A stretch of DNA of 64,000 nt. Source: Corythucha ciliata. Taxonomy: Eukaryota > Arthropoda > Insecta > Hemiptera > Tingidae. Within the stretch, counting starts at the first letter, position 1. Each line of letters opens with the position of its first letter. The notes beneath the pieces were generated by a model that ran no database searches, was not told the DNA's origin, and saw nothing but the letters and a program-made list of their open reading frames with translations. Of this stretch, positions 55,001-64,000 are shown in pieces. A program made the position numbers and the translations under genes. The stretch is from NCBI GenBank assembly GCA_038030265.1, contig CM075943.1, positions 2,728,001 to 2,792,000 of the forward strand, read 5' to 3'.

Positions 55001-57275
55001 GTTCATTTCGGAATCAGATTCAAACCCCTTCCTCCACGATGTTGGAAAGGCGGCGCATTTCCAAGGCGGTACAGATATATTGACACTTTATACAGGGTGT
55101 TCATAAATTACCTCGACAGAGAAAGTATGGTGATAGTACACCTCATTTGTGATCGAAATTACTATTTGAAGTTTTTTGGAATTCCTCTTGGTTTTCGAGA
55201 TATCGTCAATTTCGTGTTTTTTTGGTGACCCTCTGTTTTTTTTCGACAAGTGGCTATTACGACATCATCAAGAGGTGCTAGACTAAAAGTAAATAGCTCA
55301 TTGAAAAGAGCACAAAATTTCCTTTATTATTGGTCCTCAACTCAATAAAATTGCACCAAGGCCCTAGCCGCTAGGGCATGAGATATCCGAAGGAAACTCG
55401 TTATTCGCATTTCTGCCCAATTTTCATCGGCGATTTTCACCATTTCGTCATAGGAAAATATTTTTTTGCATTCATAGGGAAAACTTCCTTATGATGTTAG
55501 CTTTCCAATGACGTACAACATTTACCAGTTTTCACCATCTAGTGAAGAGGTAGAAGCAATAAACGAGCCTAAAACTGAAAAAAACCCGCAATCAGGACCC
55601 ATTGAATGAGGTGAATCCAGCTCTGATTACTTGTTCCTAACGGATGAGACATACGGATTCAAGCGGTCAGCTAAATCTAACTCCAATTTACGTTGGTGAG
55701 TTGAAATTGGGTGGTGGTGAAGCTTAAAATATCGTTAGTGTATTGGGCTTCATGGACCAGTAAGGTGGTCACCTTGACCCCCCAACCCAGGCGGGGGTCT
55801 GGGATTCTTGGTTTTCTCCTTGTTGTCGAATGCAAAAACTGGCCCTCCACATAACTGCATTGGATGCACGTTGCACCTCCCGTCGTCACCTCTGGATTTC
55901 CTCGCACGATTCTCGAATACGTGCGATCCTCAAGCTCCTTTCTGGTAGCAACTGGTTGTTGGTAGACCAGTTTTAGATAACCTAATAAATAAAAATCCAA
56001 GGGTGGTTTGTTGTCAGAACAATCCAATACTCGCCGATGTAAATCAGCGTAACTTAGCGGTGGTGGTGAAGCTAAAATATCGCTAGTGAATTTGGCTTCA
56101 TGGACCAGTAAGGTGCTCACCGAGAAGTCCTGTCCTGAACCCCAACCACCCATGGATTTTTATTTACTAGGTCATCTAAAGCTGGTCTACCAACAACCAG
56201 TTGCGACCAGGGGCCGTATTACGAACCCGTGTGAAAATGCCGCAAGATGCGGTTGCTAGGACGGAATAGTGTTATTTCTTATTCAGCGTCCTTGGATCCC
56301 GCTAGCGGCATTTTTTCCCGAGAGGCCCCAGAAGGAGCTTGAGAATCGTACGTACTCGAGAATCGTGCGAGGAAATCCAGAGGCGACGACTGGAGGTGCA
56401 ACGTGCATCCAATGCAGATGTGTGGAGGGCCGATTTTTGCATTCGCGGGTCAGGGTGACCACTGGTCCATGAAGCCCAATCCATTAACGATATTTTAAGC
56501 TTCTTCACCACCACCCAATTTCAACTCACCAACGTAAATTAGCGCTAGATTTAGCTCACCGCTTGTATCCGTATGTCTCATCATCACTCAAACGAGTATC
56601 AGAGCTGGTTTTACCTCATTCAAAGGGTCCTCATTGCGGGTTATTTTTCAGTATTGGGCTCGTTTATTGCTTCTACCTCTTCACTAGATGGTGAAAACCG
56701 TAAATGTTGTACGTCATTGGAAAGCTAACATCATAAGGAAGTTTTCCCTATGAATGCAAAAAAATTTTCCTTTGACGAAATGGTGAAAATCGCCGATGAA
56801 AATTGGGCAGAAATGCGAATAACGAGTTTCCTTCGGATATCTCATGCCCTAGCGGCTAGGGCCTTGGTGTAATTTTATTGAGTTGAGAACCAATAATGAA
56901 GGAAATTTTGTGCTCTTTTCAATGAGCTATTTAGTCTACTTACTTACTTACTTAATTACTTGTAGTCTAGCACCTGTTGATGGTGTCGTACGAGTCACTT
57001 GTCGTAAAAAAACAGAGGGTCGCCAAAAAAACACGAAATTGACGATATCTCGAAAACCAAGAGGAATTCCAAAAAACTTCAAATAGTAATTTCGATCACA
57101 AATGAGGTGTACTATCACCATTCTTTCTCTGTCGAGGTAATTTATGAACACCCTGTATACATATATAAAGTGTCAATATATCTGTACCTTCAAGAACTGA
57201 AATCTAGACTCAGGGAAATGCGCCGCCTTTCCAACATCGTGGAGGAAGGGGTTTGAATCTGATTCCGAAATGAAC
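55001..57275. repeat. ~2.3 kb imperfect palindrome (fold-back element)
   Basis: Outer ends pair (GTTCATTTCGGAATCAGATT at 55001 with its complement ending 57275). Pairing continues inward through the ACAGGGTGTTCATAAATTAC words (55092 and near 57150), CTAGCCGCTAGGGC, and AATTTACGTTGGTGAGTTG, to AACTGGTTGTTGGTAGACC near 55957 and its complement near 56191. The centre is close to 56075. The right arm has an extra ~120 bp near 56214-56335. No transposase; translated arms show only chance frames. Confidence 0.85.
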
Positions 57276-57499
57276 AGCTGCTGAACGTGTAGGCTAGGTT
57301 GGAAAAACGCACCGGCAGCAGGGGGTAGAGAAAAGTGCATTTGTCATCGAAGGAAATCCCAGGCCATTGTTGTTATGAACTTCCCCTCCAACACCAATAA
57401 TGGTGTTGTTAACGAAACTATTTTTTCATATTCAATTTTAATATTCTGTGAGAACTTGAGACGTTTGACTGTTGAATATACAGAGTGCGGCAGACAAAG

Positions 57500-57655
57500 G
57501 TGGCAAAATACTTCGAGCACGTATTTAAAATACAAAATACTTCTAAAAACGTATTCAAAATACACAATACAAAATACCTTTATAAAAGTATTTGAAATAC
57601 AAACACAAAATACGTATTCAAAATACATTTTTCTCAAATACATTTTCGAATCATT
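57500..57655. repeat. AAAATAC-rich simple repeat
   Basis: The word AAAATAC and its complement-like GTATTT recur many times. The left border CAAAGGTGGCAAAATA resembles ends of some hAT-type elements, but no partner end was found. Confidence 0.55.
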
Positions 57656-58261
57656 AGCAAAGTTGGAATCACATAGTAAGTTTAGAGGTAGATAGTTTGA
57701 AAATCATAGCTTTGCGACTGTTGCTGTTGACATTACACCAGGGGGCGACAATATTTGGAGGAGTTGATGTGGGTGAAAGGGTGTAAAAATGTGGGCACGT
57801 TGGACGAATGGGTTATGTCTGATCCCATACATTCTGCAGGGCTCAGCAAATATCACGTACATACTTCGATGAACTCATCAAAGATATACCCTCTCCCACC
57901 CTTTCCACGCCACCTAGCGCGATAGGAGTAAAGCCCATTGCTTTTAGTGCATTACATTTGAAAAATGCACTATTGCGCATTGCGCCCTCATGATGGGGTT
58001 GGAGGTTAAGCTACATTTTTTTCAAATTGGTTTCCAGCGTCAACCAAACCTAGTTGCCAATCCCACGCCATATACCCTGTATGGGCAGTAATTGAATTAC
58101 TTACACAATGGGGAACTTGCATGAATGCACGATTTGGGAGAAAAGTATAACGGTGAATTGGCACATGGACAGAAGGATATCAACGGTTTCACTTCCTCTT
58201 ACAATTCAACACACTCTTTAAACTTGTGCATACCTCTGCGCAATATACGTAATTTCTGATA
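57656..58261. repeat. Unassigned interval with dispersed repeat copy 2
   Basis: 58104-58190 matches the repeat at 18862-18945 (CAATGGGGAACTTGC start). Otherwise no gene or structure seen. Confidence 0.5.
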
Positions 58262-58955
58262 TCTTGAAATTAGGAATAAGGCTTTGAGGCATTTAGGCTT
58301 CATCAAGCGCTTTACGGCGGATTTCGGGAATCCGTTCGCCGTGAAATTGCTGTATCAGTCATTGGTTCGGAGCAATCTTGAATATGCCTGCATTGTCTGG
58401 GATCCTTTTTTGAAATCTGAGGTCGCTCTCCTTGAGTCGGTCCAGCGAAGCGGCTACCAGGTATCTATCTTTCAAATTTGGGGTTTCGGGAGTTTTATCG
58501 TATGGTGAGAGACTTCGTGCCACTGGCTTACAATCGTTCGCGGATAGACGAAGAGTTTCAAGCCTGTTATTTGTCTGGAAGGTCCTCAACTCCCACATTT
58601 CCTGTTCTGCAGTCCTTTCTGGTCTAGCTCTGAGAGTTCCACAGCGATGTCAGAGACTGACGGGTGCTACATTTAATGTTGCACCGTTCCGTACCAATTA
58701 CGGGAGGCATTATACGCTTTCTCGTTTTGCTTCATTGGCCAATCCTATACCCCTAAGCTCTGATATCTTCTCCGATCCTTTCAATTCTTTTAATAGAACA
58801 ATTATCAGTTACTGTGATAATCCTGATATCTGACTGTTATCATACCTTATTTATATTTTATTATTATTATTGTCGCTGTTTTGACTGCTCTGTTTGGTGT
58901 TTTTACTGTTGAGCTGAAAAATAAATGAAATGAAATGAAATAAAAAATGTTGTGA
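58262..58955 (+). pseudogene. 5'-truncated LINE: ORF2 C-terminus and 3' tail
   Basis: Reads the region just after the RT palm: RHLGFIKRFTADFG, LLYQSLVRSNLEYACIVWDP and LESVQRS. After a frame change near 58440 it continues in the C-terminal region (FGVSGVLSYGERLRATGLQS) to a stop at 58831. The 3' UTR ends in repeated AAATG units near 58925-58945, a typical LINE tail. The upstream part was never inserted or is lost. Jockey/CR1-like; clade uncertain. Confidence 0.8.
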
Positions 58956-59160
58956 GTCGAAACTGATGACCATGACGTCAAACTTTTGTGACGCTGTTCG
59001 TTTGTCAGTTTCGAGAAGCTCGAGATTTTGTAACCTCGTGGGCTATCATGTGAAACAACGTGACAATAGTAAAGAAAGGCTAGTAAATTCAGTGCTGGTG
59101 GTGCAGCTCCAGACGGCAAACGAAGAGAGCTGTATAGGAAAGAAAAATAAACCTCTGGCA

Positions 59161-62100
59161 CAGTGGCGGCTCGTGGTCAAAAATATTGGCGGGGCACTTC
59201 TACAGCATTTCTCAGCAATCTTCCTTTAGGGATATCCCATTAGATCAGGGCGCCTTTTGACCGTTTGATGAAAGTTAGAGATCTGCATATTCCCCACAAT
59301 GATTCGTAGCTGGGGCATTAAACAATACCGCTGGAGATTTCTTGTAATGGAAGCAGGTCTTGTAAGTTTTATGAAACTGGGTACTGGTCATCAAAATGGT
59401 AATGTGAAAATAGCGAAATGCAGGTAACAGCTGACCATGCTGCTGCTCCTGTACAGTGAATAGCTAAGAAAATAATTGAGATGGATTGCCCAGCCTCTCA
59501 CCAGCTCGTTAAAGAGTTAACGCCACACAGCACCAACAATATTACTTCAATTTTAATTGATACACAATCATGCATTAGCGGATATTACTTGAGGAAACCA
59601 GGAACCAGGACTTACCACGAGGAGATGGGTGCAATGAAGTCCCCCCTACCCAGCCAACCAACCATCCCGGGTAGGTAATGTAGAAGTGCCCCAAAAAACG
59701 TTGATAATATAAAATATACGAACGTATTCAAACAAGTTGTAATTATTTTAAAAAATATCAAATAAACAGAAAGAACGAATACAAATAACGATAAATACGA
59801 ATTCCAAGAACGAATTAATTAAAAACTAAGTCAAAACCAAACTAATAAATTATTTGTAAACAAAATCCATTCTTCTATTTTTCAGTTGAGCGAATTTGTC
59901 CATGACTTTCGAGTTGAAATCAGGGATATTTTTAATGAAATCCCTCTCTATGGATAAAACAGCAAGAGCATTTAGCCGTTCTTGTGAAATCGTGGACCTT
60001 AAAAACGTCTTGATCCTTTTTAAAGTAGAAAAGGCCCTTTCTGATTCCGCGGTGGTCATTGGAGTAGTGACAAGTACTTGAAGCAGTTTTACTGTTTCTG
60101 AATAAACTTCATTTAAATTGTTGTGCAAAAACAATTTCAATAGAGCGAGAGCTCCATTCGCAGCTACGAAATCGGATCGACAATAGATTATTATTAATTC
60201 CGACTTCAATCGAGGACCTTCTAAAAAGGGGTACGCATTGATCGTCTCATCGAACTCCTTTTGGGGAAACTGCTTCGAATAATTTAAGAAAAGATCTGTA
60301 TAAAACAATTTGGATGCTTGCAAATGGCCAGTAAAATCAAAGCGATCTTGTACTTGATTCAAAATTAAATCGCAAACTTCTATCGCTGAACTAAGTTTGT
60401 TCGAAGGGGAATCATATTTTCTTTTACGTTTGTTCGTGGAGGCCGGTGGGGGTTCCTGAATATTTTCCCTGACTTTCTGAACCTCATGTTTGAAATGGTC
60501 GATATTATTTCGAATTTGGACTGGGTCAGTGTCACGTTTTTGCATTTGAGCGAAAAGTATGTCAACGTGTGGCATAATTTTGTTGAAATGCTCAAGCCAG
60601 AAATTGAAGCTATCGTCTTCGAGGGATGCCAGCAAGCCACTGGATTCCCTAATGGTTATAGAGTTAAAATTTCCACTCTCACAAATTTCCTCGAACGTTT
60701 CGATAAGTGCATCGCGATATTCGTGCACTGATTGCACAAGCCTGGCATTAAAATTCCATCTTGTTTGCGATGGCCTCGGGATCCTACGGCGCTGGATGGC
60801 ATTATCAAGGACTGAAATTCTTAGGGGTGAGCGGCTGAAAAAGGAAGAAATCCCCGACAAATTGGCAAAAAATATTCGAACTTCGGTAATGGATGAAGTG
60901 GCTTCAATCATAGTCAGGTTAAGTTGGTGGGAGTAGCAGTGAAGATAATGTCCGTTGGGATATTTGGCTTTAATGAGTGAATTTACTCCTCTATTTTTCC
61001 CTCTCATTACCGATGCCCCGTCGTATGTCTGGGCAACAAGTTTTTCATTTTTTCCTTTTAGAACGGTTTCTAACTGACTAGATAAGGTTTCAAAGATTCC
61101 CTCTGCTGAGCATGAGGTGGGACGACAAAACCGGTAAAATCTTTCGACTACAGAGCCGTCGGTCAAAACGTAGCGAAATATTGTGACTAGCTGAAATTTG
61201 GACGAGCAATCTGTAGTTTCATCAGCCTGAATTGAAATGAAAGGAGCACAACTCATTTCTTCGTGCACCTGTTCTGTAAAAACGTCTAAAATGCAGTCTA
61301 AAAGTTCATTTTGGATTGTTTTGGAAGTGCCTTTAAATACAGAGGCTTTTTCCAGATGAACTTTCAATGCAGAGTCTAACTCAGCAGCGAAATCGACTAA
61401 ACCAAGAAATACTCCCTTGTGCGATGATCCAACAGTTTCGTCGTGACCCCGCAAGGCAAGTTCAAAAACACCGCAAAATTTTATGCAGTCTATTAATAAC
61501 GACAAAACGTATCTATTGCGGTCGACACTTTCGTTATGGCGTTTGACGTTTAGGTGGTAGGCTGAATCTAATTGCAGGGCTATATTTACTTGACCCAAAA
61601 GTGCATATTCTGTGGCATTGTCCAAATGAGTTTTTGACATTTCATGGCATTTGGTCCTTTCACTCAAATGTTTGATGTCGGTGACTCCTTTCGAAGTCCA
61701 CGCTTCATCGCCACCATACAAAACGCATACAAAACAAAACAAAGCATTTTTTTCCGGGCAACCCGCCAACCAAGTCTTTTTATTGTACCACTGCTTGTTA
61801 AATTTGCGATTGCAGCTAGATTTCGCATTTTTCGCCACGCGTTGCACAATGTTCAACTCCGGTTTGGGAGGTCCTAGTTTTTTGACATCTAGTTTTTCTT
61901 CGTAAGTCAGGTCCTTGAACTTACGGCTCATCAAACATTTTATTGAGTTCATCACGCAACTAAAGATTTTAACATACCTGGCGGGATAACGTTTTTAACG
62001 AACTGACAACAGCTCAAACTTATTCAGAGTGGAAGAGCACCCACTTACGTAAAACGGCGTCCACTTTGCACTTCAATAATTACTTTTAAAATTATAGTAA

Positions 62101-62601
62101 CTGGCCGCGACCGCGTTGACTTTGCTCATCATCACTCAATAACTGAAAAAGAGCCGGCTATAACCGTACAAAGCAAATCCCTTTTTCATGCCGGGTGGGT
62201 GGCGCGGCTGCCGGCCGAAAAAGCCTATTCATCATTGAAAAGCTCTCCCACCACTTCGGGGCACCGTCCCGAATCATTGAAAAAACGTCAGCGAGAGCCA
62301 ATCAAATTCCTCTTTTCATGAGCAGTTCGCGCGTTTTCTTCTCTTTAACGGGGCACTTTTTAAAATAAGGAGAAAGTGCCCCGGACGGGTGAAATTTCCC
62401 TTCGACTGTTCATTTCATTCGCGAAAATCGACCTTGAAGATCCTCGAGGGGGTTTTAAACTCATTTAAAAAGAGCTCGGTACCAAATTATAATTCTGATG
62501 ACAAAAAATTAGTATAAAATGATGAAATATTTTAAATAGTTGGCGACAGGATTTTTGGCGGGGCACTGCCCAAAGTGCCCCTTATATACGAGCCGCCACT
62601 G
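59161..62601. mobile_element. Complete autonomous hAT transposon
   Basis: TIRs CAGTGGCGGCTCGT and ACGAGCCGCCACTG are flanked by an exact 8 bp duplication CTCTGGCA at 59153-59160 and 62602-62609. Length 3441 bp. Contains one intact transposase on the minus strand. The word GGGGCACT/AGTGCCCC occurs six times near the ends: 59191, 59686, 62350, 62375, 62560 and 62574. Confidence 0.95.
59850..61955 (-). CDS. hAT transposase (TTF-type zinc finger, DUF4371, hAT C-terminal dimerisation)
   Basis: An intact 701-residue transposase that would cut and paste the surrounding element. Order: TTF-type zinc region near residues 60-80 (WLAGCPEKNALFCFVCVLYGG); DUF4371-like core with the first catalytic Asp in IQADETTDCSSKFQL and the second in AQTYDGASVMRGKNRG; the hAT C-x-x-H signature in LHCYSHQLNL; and the C-terminal dimerisation block with the third acidic residue in TTAESERAFSTLKRIKTF. 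The resemblance is to ZMYM-like proteins derived from this hAT branch. The start is the first Met (61955), preceding the conserved region by ~45 residues; an upstream exon is possible. No stop or frameshift, exact TIRs and duplication suggest recent activity. Confidence 0.93.
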   Translation of the reverse strand: MMNSIKCLMSRKFKDLTYEEKLDVKKLGPPKPELNIVQRVAKNAKSSCNRKFNKQWYNKKTWLAGCPEKNALFCFVCVLYGGDEAWTSKGVTDIKHLSERTKCHEMSKTHLDNATEYALLGQVNIALQLDSAYHLNVKRHNESVDRNRYVLSLLIDCIKFCGVFELALRGHDETVGSSHKGVFLGLVDFAAELDSALKVHLEKASVFKGTSKTIQNELLDCILDVFTEQVHEEMSCAPFISIQADETTDCSSKFQLVTIFRYVLTDGSVVERFYRFCRPTSCSAEGIFETLSSQLETVLKGKNEKLVAQTYDGASVMRGKNRGVNSLIKAKYPNGHYLHCYSHQLNLTMIEATSSITEVRIFFANLSGISSFFSRSPLRISVLDNAIQRRRIPRPSQTRWNFNARLVQSVHEYRDALIETFEEICESGNFNSITIRESSGLLASLEDDSFNFWLEHFNKIMPHVDILFAQMQKRDTDPVQIRNNIDHFKHEVQKVRENIQEPPPASTNKRKRKYDSPSNKLSSAIEVCDLILNQVQDRFDFTGHLQASKLFYTDLFLNYSKQFPQKEFDETINAYPFLEGPRLKSELIIIYCRSDFVAANGALALLKLFLHNNLNEVYSETVKLLQVLVTTPMTTAESERAFSTLKRIKTFLRSTISQERLNALAVLSIERDFIKNIPDFNSKVMDKFAQLKNRRMDFVYK

Positions 62602-62609
62602 CTCTGGCA

Positions 62610-63000
62610 CTATCCCATCCTCCATCGAATGCATACTGCCCTGTATCGTAGCCGCGTCCACACTATGCCGATCTGATAAAATCGTTCTTGCGGATCGAGA
62701 AAAAATATTACCGAGCACGAGACCCAACTTGGGGGTGTCGTAGGTAGCTTGGATCCTGAAGGTTTCAATATTACATTCAGTGTGAACGCCTTGTGAAACT
62801 TGGAACTTGAGTTGTATGTTGTGAAAAAGTCACGGACCGATGATGACGTCCTCAACAGAAACGATGTACATCACTTCATTTGTGAATGCCGGTTTCCACT
62901 TATATCATAATGGCTTATCGTGTCACCGTATACGGTAGTACGATACGGACTGAATAAACCCCCCGTGTCATTGAAGCATTGCGTATCATTGATGCCGCAT
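62610..63000. other. Unassigned interval
   Basis: Continues the sequence interrupted by the hAT insertion. No gene seen. Confidence 0.4.
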
Positions 63001-63333
63001 TCCTCTATTTTCACCACCATCTCTTCAAAAATGTCGAAAAGTTTCGGTAGTTTTCCAAGGGCTTTGTTATATTAAATTTTTATGCCGTATTTTATAATAA
63101 AAGTGTGAATTTAAGCGATTTTTTGAAATTTCATCCCACATTTTACCCCCCCCCCCCCCTCATCAAAGTTTTCGATAAATCTCAATGGAACCCAGGGCTT
63201 TTGTTACATTAAATTATTGACTCGAATTTTAGAACGCTAAGATGAACTAGTGAAGTTCAATGCTATTTTTACACTTCCACACCGGAAGGACCGCCCCCAC
63301 CATTTGACTTTTTCGAAAAATTAAAGTGGGAAT
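63001..63333 (-). repeat. Right arm of the distant inverted repeat (partner 54552-54883)
   Basis: Reverse complement of the left arm, from TCCTCTATTTTCACCACC to TTAAAGTGGGAAT, with a longer C run near 63147-63160. Confidence 0.8.
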
Positions 63334-64000
63334 CAAAGGCTACTCAAACATGGAGTATTCGTACTGAATATGATGCATCTAGAATTAACTGGTGAGTTGT
63401 AGTGATTTTTTGACCATTTCCACCCCTCCACCTTGACCGATTTGGCCCAAATGCAATACCGACCGGGGTCTTATGACTACTGATTTTTGTGCCAAATCGC
63501 GTTCCTCTAAATTAATTTCTTCGAGAGTTGCTGTGCTAACAAGAAAACGGCCATAAGCTTATAAATAAACCAATAATATATATATATAAATTCTGGAGAC
63601 CACTGAATTCGTGTTTTAGAGGTTCTGCAACGTGAAAAAAACATGACATGACCCATGTTTGCCACTATCACGACGGGACCAATAGTGCATTTTCAGAATG
63701 AAATGCACTAAAAATTAATATAATTTCATTTCATAACAAAATAACTTTACTTTAGTATACAGATCGTCGCCGAATAACACGCAGCTGTGAATATCTGGTA
63801 GGTGATTTCAGACGAGTTTCCTCGGCACCTTTCCCAGTCCCCCTCGCCTAAACGTCACCCTAAATTCTGGCTCTATTTCTTCGCCAATCTTCGATTTAAA
63901 AGTCTCAATATAGATGTCAGGAAATTGCATAATGAAGAGAAAGCTTGCTTGTTCAAATTTCAATCCTTAATCAACCACAAAACACAAATTGAGTTCAAAT
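63334..64000. other. Unassigned end of window
   Basis: A short TATATATATATA stretch near 63578 and a small palindrome around GTGCATTTTCAGAATGAAATGCAC near 63685. No gene seen. Confidence 0.4.

Noticed and set aside
55677..56472. Similar short frames in both palindrome arms (ELE(D/N)RTYSRIVRGNPE)
   Set aside because: The similarity follows from the two arms being inverted copies; there is no coding signature or homology.

Overview
This is a eukaryotic, repeat-dominated stretch, most likely from an arthropod genome. No intron-bearing host gene can be recognised. Almost every supportable coding region belongs to a transposable element: two Ty3/Gypsy, two BEL/Pao, one Ty1/copia, a Jockey-type LINE, an RNase H-bearing LINE and another LINE tail, an autonomous hAT, a PIF/Harbinger relic, and a broken gene with a CXC cysteine-rich domain. 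The mix of Pao, Jockey, copia with a GGTTATGGGC primer site, and CAGTGGCGGCTCG-type hAT elements fits arthropods. I cannot name the species. A 500-base N run at 42177-42676 marks a scaffold gap.

Layout. 1-10.9 kb is a nested stack: a Gypsy element (gypsy-1, open at the left edge) sits in the 5' LTR of a second Gypsy (gypsy-2), which sits in the 3' part of a minus-strand Jockey LINE. 11-20 kb is non-coding repeat: a shared module, fold-back repeats and blocks of a degenerate ~30 bp minisatellite. Part of this lies inside a 2.46 kb non-autonomous hAT with an exact 8 bp target duplication (16376-18836). 20.0-22.4 kb is a LINE ORF that joins an endonuclease to RNase H after an internal deletion. 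22.85-29.31 kb is a complete BEL/Pao element with near-identical LTRs and an exact 5 bp duplication. 29.3-38.2 kb holds more minisatellite, a decayed second BEL/Pao, and a second minisatellite-filled hAT with an exact 8 bp duplication (33805-36654). 39.3-40.9 kb is the CXC-domain gene relic. Its upstream ~100 bp recurs at 11.1 kb.

44.8-52.65 kb: a Harbinger transposase relic is followed by a minus-strand copia element. One copia LTR is split by a 2907 bp terminal-inverted-repeat element that left no target duplication. 54.2-57.3 kb holds a 146 bp tandem duplication, one arm of a distant inverted repeat, and a ~2.3 kb palindrome. 58.3-58.9 kb is a LINE 3' fragment. 59161-62601 is a structurally complete autonomous hAT (TIRs, 8 bp duplication, intact 701-aa transposase). 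The partner of the distant inverted repeat is at 63.0-63.3 kb.

The most unusual observations are the hAT elements built largely from ~30 bp minisatellite monomers, often in head-to-head arrangement; the 2.9 kb element inserted without a target duplication, carrying a perfect 49 bp internal palindrome and many ACCGAG/CTCGGT-type motifs; the module linking the CXC gene to another repeat; and an in-register A AAA AAC slippery site directly before the gypsy-2 gag stop. Many frame breaks in otherwise young elements fall in homopolymers, so sequencing error must be excluded before calling these elements dead.
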